Positions 18,349 to 27,900 of a stretch of 52,163 nucleotides of DNA are shown piece by piece. The notes beneath the pieces were generated by a model. That model was not told the DNA's origin. It worked only from the letters and a program-made list of their open reading frames with translations, and made no database searches. Numbering within the stretch: position 1 is the first letter of the stretch; each line of letters opens with the position of its first letter. This DNA is from Clostridia bacterium. Lineage in GTDB: Bacteria; Bacillota; Clostridia; TANB77; CAG-508. The stretch is taken from the NCBI GenBank assembly GCA_022799315.1, contig JAAWOE010000003.1, forward strand, positions 69,139-121,301, read 5' to 3'. The position numbers and the translations under genes were made by a program.

Positions 18349-21300
18349 TTAATTAATTAAAGCTAATTTTATTTTAGCAAGATCTGTTGCACTTATTTTT
18401 CCATCTCCATTCATATCTGCCGCTTTTAATAGTATTCCTGATAATTCTTCTGTTTCAATAAGATGTAATTTAATTTTAGCAAGATCTGTTGCTCCTAATT
18501 TTCCATTTCCATCAATATCACCTGTTACAATTAGTGTAAATTTTAGTTTGCCCACTTCTAAGCTCATACCTGTTGCAATAATATCATCATTACCTAGAGT
18601 ATTTCCTTCTTTATCTTTTATAACAATTTCTTTTGGTTGTGCTTCAACATTTGTTTTAAAATCATTTACAGTTGTATTTGGCACTATTCTAGAAACAAAT
18701 CCTTCTTCTATTGTATATAACTCTGAAGTAATTTCATCTGGCTGTTCTGGTTCTTTTGGGACTTTTACATTAATTTTTAATTGTGCATCACTAGAAGCAA
18801 TATCAATCATACCATTACTTGCTAAAATATTTTTTATTCCTACTATTGTAGATTGGTCTTGTGTAATTGTTTCTTTTACTTTAAATTTTACTGTAAACAC
18901 ATTGTTATCTTGATTAATAAATGTATCATTAACAGTTGCAAATTTAAGATTTTCATCATTTAATGAATTTTCATCAAAAATCCATCCATGTTCTTGTGTC
19001 TTAATTCCTATCATATCTAAAACTGTTTTATCATAATTTAATTGTCCTAATATTGTATTAATTCCTTTTTCTACATTTTGGAAGTCACTTACATTAATAC
19101 TTACTTCAAATTCACTTCCTGGAATTAATTCTTCTTCTGATGTTCTAGACATTGTTGTTTTAAAACTTGCTGTATCTACTGTTACTTTACAAACATTACT
19201 TGTTACTGATTTACTTAATGTATCTATTGTTGTTGTTACTTTTACACTGTATTCTCCTATATCATCTTTTGTAACATTTTTAATTACTAATGAAGATTGT
19301 GTTTGACCATTTAATGGTTTACCATCTTTATACCATTGGTAACTATGAGTACCTTCATAAGTTGTTACTATTGGAGCAATTGTTAAATCTCCTGTTTCTA
19401 CTGCTGTAACATTTTCTGGCATTGCATCAATAATTGCAGGTATTATAACTGGTTCTACAACTGTTTCTCCTTTTGCTTCTTCTTGTTGTACAACTGTTTT
19501 TGCAACAAAGTTTGCATTAACAATATTATTTCCATCTATTATATCATTATAACTTACAACTACTTCCATTTTTTCTTTGTTTGTTATTTCTTTCATTTGT
19601 CCGCCAACTGTTACTGTTTCAATTTCGTATCCGTCTTGTGGTGTAATTGTAAGAGTTCTTGTTTCATTTTCTTTAAGAGTAAATATATTTCCCTCTTCTC
19701 TATTTGCACCCTCAATAATACCACCTTCCGAGCTAGATGCGATAACAGTTTTATCTGTATTTTGTTTTTCTCCATCTGCTTTAACTTGTGCAATAGCAAA
19801 TGGGCTAAAAGAATCACATGTTACAATTAAACCATATTGTGTTACAACACAAGGAATTTCTTCAACTTCCATTGTTCCATCATCTTTTTTGATAAAATGA
19901 TATGCTTTAAAAGTTGTTCCTGCATCATCTGGTCCATATCCTGCTGGAAATCCTAAAGATAATCTTAATCTATGTCCTGTTTTTACAACATATGCCTTAC
20001 AAACATTTAAAGTTATATTATAAGTTTGACTTGTGATAATTTCTTCATTTGGATATGTTGTTTCTAATAAATCATTCATCTGCTCTGTTTGTGATGTTGT
20101 TGTTCTAGTAGTTACAAGTGCAATTCTATTTTTTAATTTATCTGAAATGTGTTTACCATCTTTGGTTTGCCAGTCATTCATAGAAAGGTCTTCATCTTCA
20201 AGAAGTTGTGGTCTTGCAAATACTTCCCAATTTTTAGCTTGATTCATACGAGAAGAACATTTAATATCATTTGCTGCCCCATATGTTATTTCCATTGGCT
20301 CTTTTCCGCTATTTTTACCAACTACTCCTGTTAAATATATAGAATAAGATGCTCCATCATCAGCCCACATTTTGCTAAATTTAAGATCAAAGGTTACTCT
20401 ACGTTTTTCATCAAAATTAAAGTTTGTAATTTGGGCTTCAACAGCACCTGTTGGCCCTGTTGATTCTATTTTATATCCTACTTGTGTTGCTCCTTCTTTT
20501 AATACTAAATCATCATAATAAGTAACATCAACATGATATGTTGGTCCAACACTAAGCATAGATGTTGGGGCTGGTGTTTGTTTTTTGATATATGGTCTTG
20601 CTTTATAAGTTCCATTTGGGTTATATAATTTTCCAGATTGAGCTACAAAATCAGATTCATTTCCTTGATAAGTATAACCTGCTAATCCTTCACTTGGAGC
20701 TAATGTTGTTACTGCAAATTCAACATATTCTGAATTTGGAACTGTTATATAAATATAATCTCCATTATCTCTAAATGCTCCTGGTGCATATAATTCTGGG
20801 TTCATATAACCCCACTTACCTTCACGCCATATGTCATCACCTGGTCTATATTCATGATATTTCATTAATATGTATTTTCCTTGTTTTTTGGCTTCAGCAT
20901 ATCCTTTTCCATTATAACTTATATAAAAGTCTCCAGCTTTATATTCTTCTGTTTCTGTTCCATCTTGTTTAAATTTTACTAATAGTCCATTAACATTTGT
21001 TACATAATCAATACCATAGTCTTCTTCTTCTAATTCTGGATAACTAAATTTATAATTTCCTGCTGCTTCAACATTTTCTAAAGCAACGTGTTCTATGTTC
21101 ATGCTTTCTTTTCCTAACATACACCATCTTGTGTTTTCGAAACCTTCTGTTATATCGCTTCCTGGTATAAAATCTGGATCTGTAGTATCTATCTTAGTAT
21201 TACGTAAAAATGGATCGTCTAATGTACAATCAACTGCATACCAAACTTTTCCTGCTGCTCTAGTATTGGTTTCTTTTTCGATTTCAACATAATTCCACAT

Positions 21301-22107
21301 ATGAGGAACTGCTGCTGAACCCTCTGATTGGTGAATTCCTTGTACTAAAATACAATTAATTCCTACTTTATCTAATATTGTTTTGAATGATCTTGCATAT
21401 CCTTCACATACAGCTTGTTTTTTTACAAGTGCGCCGTAAGGTGTTCCAAGAAATCCTTCGTTCCCTTCTGTACAATCACTTTCTAGTCTATATGATGTAT
21501 TATTAATAATTTGATTATGTACATATTTTATTTGTTCTATTACACGATTTTGTCCTTCTGCAACTTCAAGATTTTTTGTACCCTCTACAATTTCATTTAC
21601 TCTAGCATCAAATGCTTGTATTTCTTTTTCTACTTGTTCTTTACTAGTAAACCCATCTATATAATAGCTTTTTTGATTTCCCGAACCGATATTAGCATGA
21701 TATCTATTTTCAGAATCTTTTGTTACACGAAGTGTAAGAATTTGAAAATTTACATAAAAAACCTCAGGATAATCTGCATAAAATGCATATCTTGCTGCAT
21801 TCATTGCTTGTTTTAATTCTTGATTTCCTTTCATGTAGTTTTCAAGTTGTTCTTGTGTTACATATTTGTCATCTTTTGCAAGATCAAAACTTTCTGTCCC
21901 AGTTTTTAGAACCCCTTGAACATACATTTCGTATATTCCATCATAAACTTTTTTTGAAACTTCATTTAGTTGTTGATAATGAAATTTTGTACTGTTTACA
22001 TTTTTTGTTTCTTTTGCATATACAAAATTGTTAAATGGAACAATATTAATTTGTGTAATAAAAATCGCAATTAATAGTATTCCAATAATCATTTTTCTTA
22101 TTTTCAT
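18349..22107 (-). CDS. Secreted transglutaminase-like protein with Ig-like, cohesin-like and dockerin domains
   Basis: The 1252-aa protein has a signal peptide (about 1-30). A transglutaminase-like domain lies near 170-300, with Cys in AVCEGYARSF (about 232), His in HMWNYVEI (about 269) and Asp in VDCTLDDP (about 289). A central beta-rich region follows, then an Ig-like domain near 885-970 (SYQWYKDGKPL, DDIGEYSVKV), a cohesin-like domain near 985-1125 (PGSEFEVSINVSDF, LNYDKTVLDM, VFTVKFKVKE) and a C-terminal type I dockerin (GDIDGNGKLGATD, DMNGDGKISATD). Having both cohesin and dockerin it could be an adaptor between scaffold and cargo. The start ATG 22107 has AAGGGGGAA upstream. It heads a two-gene unit with the cohesin gene and has its own promoter. 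Confidence 0.9.
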   Translation of the reverse strand: MKIRKMIIGILLIAIFITQINIVPFNNFVYAKETKNVNSTKFHYQQLNEVSKKVYDGIYEMYVQGVLKTGTESFDLAKDDKYVTQEQLENYMKGNQELKQAMNAARYAFYADYPEVFYVNFQILTLRVTKDSENRYHANIGSGNQKSYYIDGFTSKEQVEKEIQAFDARVNEIVEGTKNLEVAEGQNRVIEQIKYVHNQIINNTSYRLESDCTEGNEGFLGTPYGALVKKQAVCEGYARSFKTILDKVGINCILVQGIHQSEGSAAVPHMWNYVEIEKETNTRAAGKVWYAVDCTLDDPFLRNTKIDTTDPDFIPGSDITEGFENTRWCMLGKESMNIEHVALENVEAAGNYKFSYPELEEEDYGIDYVTNVNGLLVKFKQDGTETEEYKAGDFYISYNGKGYAEAKKQGKYILMKYHEYRPGDDIWREGKWGYMNPELYAPGAFRDNGDYIYITVPNSEYVEFAVTTLAPSEGLAGYTYQGNESDFVAQSGKLYNPNGTYKARPYIKKQTPAPTSMLSVGPTYHVDVTYYDDLVLKEGATQVGYKIESTGPTGAVEAQITNFNFDEKRRVTFDLKFSKMWADDGASYSIYLTGVVGKNSGKEPMEITYGAANDIKCSSRMNQAKNWEVFARPQLLEDEDLSMNDWQTKDGKHISDKLKNRIALVTTRTTTSQTEQMNDLLETTYPNEEIITSQTYNITLNVCKAYVVKTGHRLRLSLGFPAGYGPDDAGTTFKAYHFIKKDDGTMEVEEIPCVVTQYGLIVTCDSFSPFAIAQVKADGEKQNTDKTVIASSSEGGIIEGANREEGNIFTLKENETRTLTITPQDGYEIETVTVGGQMKEITNKEKMEVVVSYNDIIDGNNIVNANFVAKTVVQQEEAKGETVVEPVIIPAIIDAMPENVTAVETGDLTIAPIVTTYEGTHSYQWYKDGKPLNGQTQSSLVIKNVTKDDIGEYSVKVTTTIDTLSKSVTSNVCKVTVDTASFKTTMSRTSEEELIPGSEFEVSINVSDFQNVEKGINTILGQLNYDKTVLDMIGIKTQEHGWIFDENSLNDENLKFATVNDTFINQDNNVFTVKFKVKETITQDQSTIVGIKNILASNGMIDIASSDAQLKINVKVPKEPEQPDEITSELYTIEEGFVSRIVPNTTVNDFKTNVEAQPKEIVIKDKEGNTLGNDDIIATGMSLEVGKLKFTLIVTGDIDGNGKLGATDLAKIKLHLIETEELSGILLKAADMNGDGKISATDLAKIKLALIN

Positions 22108-22160
22108 AAATTAATTTCCCCCTTTTTTATTTTTAAACAATTAATATGCATAACACTTAA

Positions 22161-22189
22161 AATATAACATAAAATTCCAAAAAAGTCAA
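22161..22189 (-). promoter_or_regulatory. Sigma-A-type promoter of the cohesin/dockerin unit
   Basis: On the minus strand TTGACT (22189-22184) and TATATT (22166-22161) are separated by exactly 17 nt, about 54 nt before the start codon of the 1252-aa protein. With the hairpin just upstream it makes the surface cassette independent of mraZ-rsmH-ftsL. Confidence 0.75.
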
Positions 22190-22222
22190 TTTTTCTACTA
22201 TTCTTTTTTGTTGATTTACTAA

Positions 22223-22262
22223 TAAAAATCACCTTTTTAATTATATAAAAAAGTGACTTTTA
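22223..22262 (-). terminator. Terminator after ftsL
   Basis: AAAAATCACCTTTTT and AAAAAAGTGACTTTT form a stem with AT-rich loop overlapping the ftsL stop. It resembles the hairpins at 9477-9534 and 49686-49726 closely. Confidence 0.7.
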
Positions 22263-22760
22263 TTTACCTGTTATAAAATTGATGATTTTCTCCCATATAT
22301 TTATGTTTTCTTCTTTTAAAATTTCTTCTGTAGCTGGCTCTACGTAATCTTGTTTTGGAAGGTTAATATACACAGTTTGTGCCTTATCTAATTTTTGCAT
22401 TCCTAACATCTCTTTTGCAGATTGTTCTACTGTTTGTAAATTTAACCCGTTTTCTATATTTACTTCTAATTGTTCATTTTCTTTTTGTATTGCTGACAAA
22501 TCACTTTTTAGTGTTTTAATTTCAGAGAATTTCTCATTTATGATAGAGTTTCTATAACTTATAGCAAATAATATCATAAATCCTATAGCAACATAAGCCA
22601 TCATTTTTATTTGGCCATTTGTTTGTTTTGCTGTTACCTTTTTAGGTTTAGCTGTTTTTCTTGCTGTACTTTTTTTAGGATATTTTTTTCTTTCTGGTCT
22701 ATATTCAGGCTGTAATTTTCTAGGACTCGTTTCATATTGGTATCTACTATTATATGCCAT
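22260..22760 (-). CDS. ftsL: Cell division protein FtsL-like
   Basis: The 166-aa bitopic protein has a Lys/Arg-rich cytoplasmic start of about 50 residues, one membrane helix (about 53-70, MMAYVAIGFMILFAIS) and a coiled-coil with Glu/Lys heptads (about 78-110), ending in AKEMLGMQKLDKAQTVYI. This is the FtsL/DivIC type layout. FtsL links FtsB/DivIC to the FtsW-FtsI synthase. Sequence identity in this family is low, so the call rests on size, topology and position between rsmH and the PBP. AAGGAGGTGA precedes the ATG. Confidence 0.88.
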   Translation of the reverse strand: MAYNSRYQYETSPRKLQPEYRPERKKYPKKSTARKTAKPKKVTAKQTNGQIKMMAYVAIGFMILFAISYRNSIINEKFSEIKTLKSDLSAIQKENEQLEVNIENGLNLQTVEQSAKEMLGMQKLDKAQTVYINLPKQDYVEPATEEILKEENINIWEKIINFITGK

Positions 22761-22839
22761 ACGTTATTTCACCTCCTTCAAAAGCAAAGCTTTTGTACTC
22801 TTCACTTTGGCAGACACAAGGCCTACCTCCCTACATTTT

Positions 22840-23770
22840 TTATATTTTTTCTAATATTCTTAGTTTTGCACTTCTTGCTCTTGAATTTTCTTGTTGTTCC
22901 TTAATACTTGCTTCTATTGGTTTTTTATTAATTATTTTTCCGATTTTTTTAGCACCACATATACAATATGGCAAATCTTTTGGACAACTACATTTGCCGA
23001 ACTGTATCTTTATATGCATTTTTAACTGCTCTATCTTCTAATGAATGAAAAGTTATTATGCATAACCTTCCGCCAGATTTCAAACAATTTATTGCATTAT
23101 TTACAGTATTAAATAATGGTTTTATTTCATTATTTACTTCTATTCTAATTGCTTGAAATGTGCGTTTTGCGGGATGTCCTGCATTTGGATCATAATGAGG
23201 AATTGCTGATTTTATAATTTCTACAAGTTCTAATGTTGTTTCTATTTCTTTTTTATTCCTTACATCTATTATCTTTCTTGCAATTTGTCTTGAAAATTTT
23301 TCTTCTCCATATTCATATATAATTTTTGATAAATTTTCTTCTGAATATGTATTTACTACTTCTTTTGCAGTCAATTCTTGACTTTGGTCCATCCTCATAT
23401 CTAAACTAGAATCTAACATATAGCTAAAGCCTCTTTGTTTAGTATCTATTTGATACGAAGAAACGCCTAAATCTAATAGGATTCCATCTACTTTATCTAT
23501 TTCTAGTTCTTCTAATATTTCTTTTATTTCATCATGATTTCCATGTACATATTTTACATTTTCATATTCTTTTAATCTTTCCTTGGCAGCACTTAATGCT
23601 GTTTCATCTCTATCGATTCCAATTAGCATTCCTTTTTTAGATAGTCTTTTTACTATTTCTTTGCTATGTCCTGCTCCACCCATTGTTCCATCAACATAGA
23701 TACCATCTGGATTTATATTAAGTCCTTGTATACATTCTTCTAATAATACAGGGGTATGATTAAATTCCAA
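22840..23770 (-). CDS. rsmH: 16S rRNA (cytosine-1402-N4)-methyltransferase RsmH, with one +1 shift at CGG
   Basis: RsmH uses SAM to methylate N4 of C1402 in 16S rRNA. It starts at TTG 23770 ([13 protein letters not shown]) with AGAGGTG upstream. Visible motifs are [39 protein letters not shown] and [12 protein letters not shown]. Frame zero ends at TAG 22988 after 260 aa. Its codon 258 is CGG (22999-22997). Skipping the C and reading GGC continues [16 protein letters not shown] and [15 protein letters not shown] to a stop at 22840, giving 309 aa, the normal RsmH length. [10 protein letters not shown] is a strongly conserved C-terminal RsmH motif, so the downstream frame is certainly part of the gene. 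Confidence 0.96.
22997..22999 (-). other. CGG +1 shift site, rsmH codon 258
   Basis: Context is ACA GTT CGG CAA ATG TAG. Skipping C gives GTT GGC AAA TGT, that is VGKC. This is the only site followed by C; the other six are followed by A. Frame-zero stop comes two codons later. Confidence 0.9.
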
Positions 23771-24108
23771 TATTTTGCACCTCTTATTATTAAAGCAAAA
23801 GTTGGTATATAGAAAAATACCAACTGTTGCTTTTTTACACTATTTGTTCTTTTGTATTTTAACTAATCTTTTGTTTATTACCATCTTTTGTATATTAGTT
23901 TATCTTTTGTTACATATATTTTTTTCTTTTGAATACATAAAATTAGTGTTCATCTTTTGTAAAATTTGCCGTTTGTTTTTGGATTGATGTGGGTACGTTT
24001 TGCCCCTACACTTTTTCTTTTGTTAATTTGTTTCTTTTGTGACTTAAGATTTTATCTTTTGTACCTTTAAAATTTTTCTTTTGTATTTTATATAAACTTT
24101 TAAAAAGG
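23771..24108 (-). other. mraZ-rsmH spacer with ten ACAAAAGA-like motifs and a hairpin
   Basis: No gene is visible. On the minus strand about ten copies of ACAAAAGA (one with a mismatch) lie between roughly 23845 and 24095, about 20-30 nt apart. A hairpin at 23798-23823 (AGTTGGTAT with ATACCAACT) follows and ends in TTTTG, looking like a weak terminator or attenuator before rsmH. A CCCCTACA core occurs near 24002. Confidence 0.55.
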
Positions 24109-24540
24109 TTATATACCTAACATTGTCATATTTTCAGCAATTTCATCTGCTGATATATTTTCATCACTACTGTAAGTCGTCCATAGTTCTCTATTCCAAA
24201 TTTCTAGTCTTGTCCCTACTCCAATAATGACTATTTCTTTATCTAGGCTTGCATGTTCTCTTAGATTTGAAGGTATTAAAAACCTTCCTTGTTTATCTAT
24301 TTCGCATTCTACTGCCCCAGATAAGAAGAATCTTACGAAGTTTCTAGCATTTTTTTGTGCTAGTGGTAAGCTTTTAAGTTTCTCTTCAAAGTTTGCCCAT
24401 TCTGATTGTGAATACGCAAATAAGCATCCGTCAAGTCCTTTTGTTATTATAAACTTGTCTCCGATGTCTTCTCTAAGTTTTGCTGGCATTATTACTCTAC
24501 CTTTAACATCTACGTTATGCTCATATTCACCTATAAACAC
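24109..24540 (-). CDS. mraZ: Transcriptional regulator MraZ
   Basis: The 143-aa protein is a double AbrB-like fold DNA-binding regulator and the usual first gene of the dcw cluster, which it regulates. Two similar halves are seen, with [15 protein letters not shown] near residue 11 and [18 protein letters not shown] near residue 79. The start is a GTG at 24540 (MFIGEYEH) with GAGGTGAG upstream. Its promoter region carries the direct repeats expected of MraZ binding sites, so it is probably autoregulated. It is uninterrupted, with no in-frame CGG. Confidence 0.96.
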   Translation of the reverse strand: MFIGEYEHNVDVKGRVIMPAKLREDIGDKFIITKGLDGCLFAYSQSEWANFEEKLKSLPLAQKNARNFVRFFLSGAVECEIDKQGRFLIPSNLREHASLDKEIVIIGVGTRLEIWNRELWTTYSSDENISADEIAENMTMLGI

Positions 24541-24560
24541 TTGGGCTCACCTCACTTCCT

Positions 24561-24600
24561 CTTCAAACCACTTTCCACCACTTTTCACCACTTCACTTAA
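24561..24600 (-). promoter_or_regulatory. MraZ box: 10-bp direct repeats
   Basis: On the minus strand consecutive 10-bp units read roughly AGTGGTGAAA, AGTGGTGGAA and AGTGGTTTGA, with a weaker fourth, in perfect 10-bp phase. They lie between the -10 element and the mraZ start. MraZ is known to bind closely spaced GTGG-type repeats upstream of its own gene. Confidence 0.8.
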
Positions 24601-24629
24601 ATTTTAATATAAGTTTTGGGAATTTGCAA
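24601..24629 (-). promoter_or_regulatory. Sigma-A-type promoter of the dcw cluster
   Basis: On the minus strand TTGCAA (24629-24624) and TAAAAT (24606-24601) are 17 nt apart, directly upstream of the MraZ repeats. Binding there would cover the transcription start. Confidence 0.7.
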
Positions 24630-24919
24630 GTATTTTTTGAAAAAAGTTTAAAAATTTTTTAAGTTTATTTTTAGTTGGTTTTTGGAACCAAAAATGTAAC
24701 ATGTACTTTTCCAACGTGGAACAAATCTCGCTTCTTGAGACCTTTTCTTTACATTTCAAATTTATACTATTATATTTAGGGACGAAATCGAAGCGTAAAG
24801 ATTTGTTGTCGCGAAAAATTGCATAGCAATTTTTCTGTGCAATATGTATTTTTATATAATAGGAAATTCGGAAAACTTTCCTATTATATAAAAAATAGTC
24901 GCTATTTGCGACTATTTTT
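24630..24919. other. AT-rich spacer with three hairpins
   Basis: No gene is seen. Hairpins are GAAAAATTGC/GCAATTTTTC near 24816-24836, a stem of TATATAATAGGAAA type near 24853-24892, and the terminator AAAAAATAGTCGC/GCGACTATTTTTT at 24890-24920 overlapping the glucan synthase stop. The last is a convincing bidirectional terminator. Confidence 0.6.
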
Positions 24920-27900
24920 TTACATTATTACTTCTATTTCATTAATCTTTCCATTATCTATTAATTTAATTTGTTTTTCTGTAATTTCCTCTCCATTAAA
25001 TATAAATTTTTCTACTCCTGTACATTTTCCATTTGGATTTTTTATTTTTATATTATAAACACTGCTTTTATATTCGTATCTTATACTATACTCTCTCCAT
25101 TCTGATGAAATTGTTGGAACAATTCGTAAAGTTCCATCACATACTTTAAGTCCTAGAATATACTCAATACCTGCTTTATACAACCAACTACTAGATCCTG
25201 TATACCAAGTCCAGCCTCCTCTTCCCAAAAGATTCCCTACTCCATACACGTCTGCTGCCACTACATATGGCTCTACTTTATACCTATTTACCGCTTCTTT
25301 TGTTCTTGCATGTTCTATTGGATTTATAATTTTAAAATACTCTGTAGATTTATCACCATATCCTAAAATACTCCAAGCAATAATCGCCCATACTGCTGCA
25401 TGTGTATATTGTCCTCCATTTTCTCTTACTCCTGGCAAATATGCTTTAATATATCCTGGTTCTAACTTACTTTTACTAAATGCTGGATCCAATAACTTTA
25501 TAACTCCATTTTCTTTATCTACCAAATGTTTTTCTAAACTTTCCATAGAAATATATTTTTTGTCATTATCTCCTGCTCCAGATATTACAGACCAACTTTG
25601 TGCAATACTATCTATTTTACATTCTTCATTTTCTATACTTCCTAAAATATCTCCATCATCTGTAAATGCTCTTCTAAACCATCTTCCATCCCATCCTGCT
25701 TGATTAATTGCCCTTCTTAAATCATTTTGAATTTTCTTATATTGTTCTACTTTTTCTAAATCGTTTCTTGATTCACATATTGGTATAAATCTATTTAATA
25801 CTTCATAAAGGAAAAAACCAAGCCATATACTTTCTCCTTTTCCTTTGTTTCCTACTGTACTAAATCCATCATTCCAATCTCCTGAGCCAATTTTTGGTAT
25901 TCCATGTTCTCCTAAATTAATTCCTCTATCTATTGCTCGTATACAGTGCTTATATATTTCTTCCTCATGACTTGTTGGTAAATGCAAATCATAGCATTCA
26001 TCTTGTCCATCTTCTAAATTTTTCCCATCCACATATAGAACCTTTTGATCTAATATATTGTAATCACCTGTAAATCTAACATATTCCGCTGTAACATATG
26101 GAAGCCATAATAAGTCATCTGAAAATTTTGTACGTATTCCTCTTTTTGTTTCTGTATGCCACCAATGTTCTACATCTCCTTCTATAAATTGATGTGCTGC
26201 ATGCTTTAGTATTTGTTCTTTCATAAATTTTGCTTCTATATATTTAATTCCCATTGTATCTTGTAATTGATCTCTAAACCCATACGCTCCACCAGACTGA
26301 TAGAATCCACTTCTTGCCCATAATCTACTTGCAATTGTTTGATAACTAAGCCATCCATTTAGAATAATATTCATAGATTCTACTGGTGTTTTTACTTGTA
26401 CTTTTCGTAACAATTCATTCCAATATTTTTTTGTTTTTTCTAATTCTATTTCTGCTTTTTCTGGTATAGTATATTTGTATGCTACCTCTTGAGTTTGTTT
26501 TTCGTCTACTCCTAATACCAATATAATATTTTTATTTTCGAATGCTTTTAGCTCTACTGTAATTTCTATTGCTATACATGAGGATTTTCCTAATGCATTT
26601 TCATTTTGTAGCTTTCCAAATTTTACTCCATCTGGTAATTTTAATGTTCCAATACCTATAAATTCTTTTTTACTTCCCGTATAACTCTTTATTTTTTCAG
26701 AGCTTGATATATAACATTTTGATTCTTCTAGGTCTTGTAAATATAAACTTTTTGCATAAATTATATTTGAATTTTCATCATAGTTTATGTTTATATATCC
26801 ATCTGTCTTTATTTCATCTTCACCTAAAACTGGTTTTACATAGTAAAATAGTTTCAATTCTTTTTTCTCTGGAGTTGTATTTTTTAGTCTTATAATATTT
26901 ACCTTTATATTGTCGTTTATAGGTACAAAAGTTTCTTGTTCTTGTAATAAACCCATTCTAATATTTGTAAACTTTGAATAACCAAATCCATAAGTCATAT
27001 AATATTCTTCATCGTCTTGATTTAGGTTTGGACATAATGACCAAACCTGTCCATAATCTTCATCTTTTATATATATTATTTCTGATGGCGTGTCTAAAAC
27101 CTGATTATTATTCCATCTACTAATTCTATTTATTCTACTATTTTTATACCATGTATAACCAGAATTATTATTGGTAATTACTGTACCAAACTCAGGATTT
27201 GCCAGTACATGGCTCCATATAACAGGAGGCTTTTTATCTTTTGACATTTTAATTATATATTCTTTTCCATCTTCTGAAAAACCTCCATATTCATTATAAT
27301 ATTTCAGTTCTTCTATATTAATTAGATTACCTCTTTTTTCATAATTTTTTTCTGGTTTATAGTCTTTTTGTGTTTCATTTATATTTCTTATTGTTTCTAT
27401 ATATTCTTCTTCGAGTTCTTTTATAAGTGTTTTAATGTTTCCGTGAATGCGTATCTATAGTCACATTTGCTCTAAATTCTAGCAAATCTTTATCTTCTAT
27501 TTCATTTGCATTTAATAAAAATATCCCGCCATCTTTTCCTAATAAATACATCAAGTGCCTATTTAATATTTCTGTTTCAATAGCTTCTTTTACATATCTT
27601 TCATATACATTTTCTTCTTCATTTAATATTACTAAATCTATATCAATATTTTTTACTTTAAAAAATTCGTATGCTTTTAATATTTCTTTTATGACATAAC
27701 TATCATTTACATCTTTTATTTTTACAAGTAAAATAGGCAAATTTCCAGATATTCCATACTTCCATAAATCTTGCACTTTATATACTTTTTCATTATTTTG
27801 TAAATATACTGTTTTCATTGGATTTTGTGCAATTAAATATGATAAAATTTTTTGATAGATTTCTATGTCGCTACCTTTAATGCCTAAATATCTTGCCTCT

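Noticed and set aside
27432-27443. Stop-driven shifting of the RF2 type, or stop-codon readthrough
   Set aside because: Frame-zero stops follow CGG at varying distances (one codon to many), and there is no conserved upstream ribosome-binding-like element. Readthrough would not change frame.
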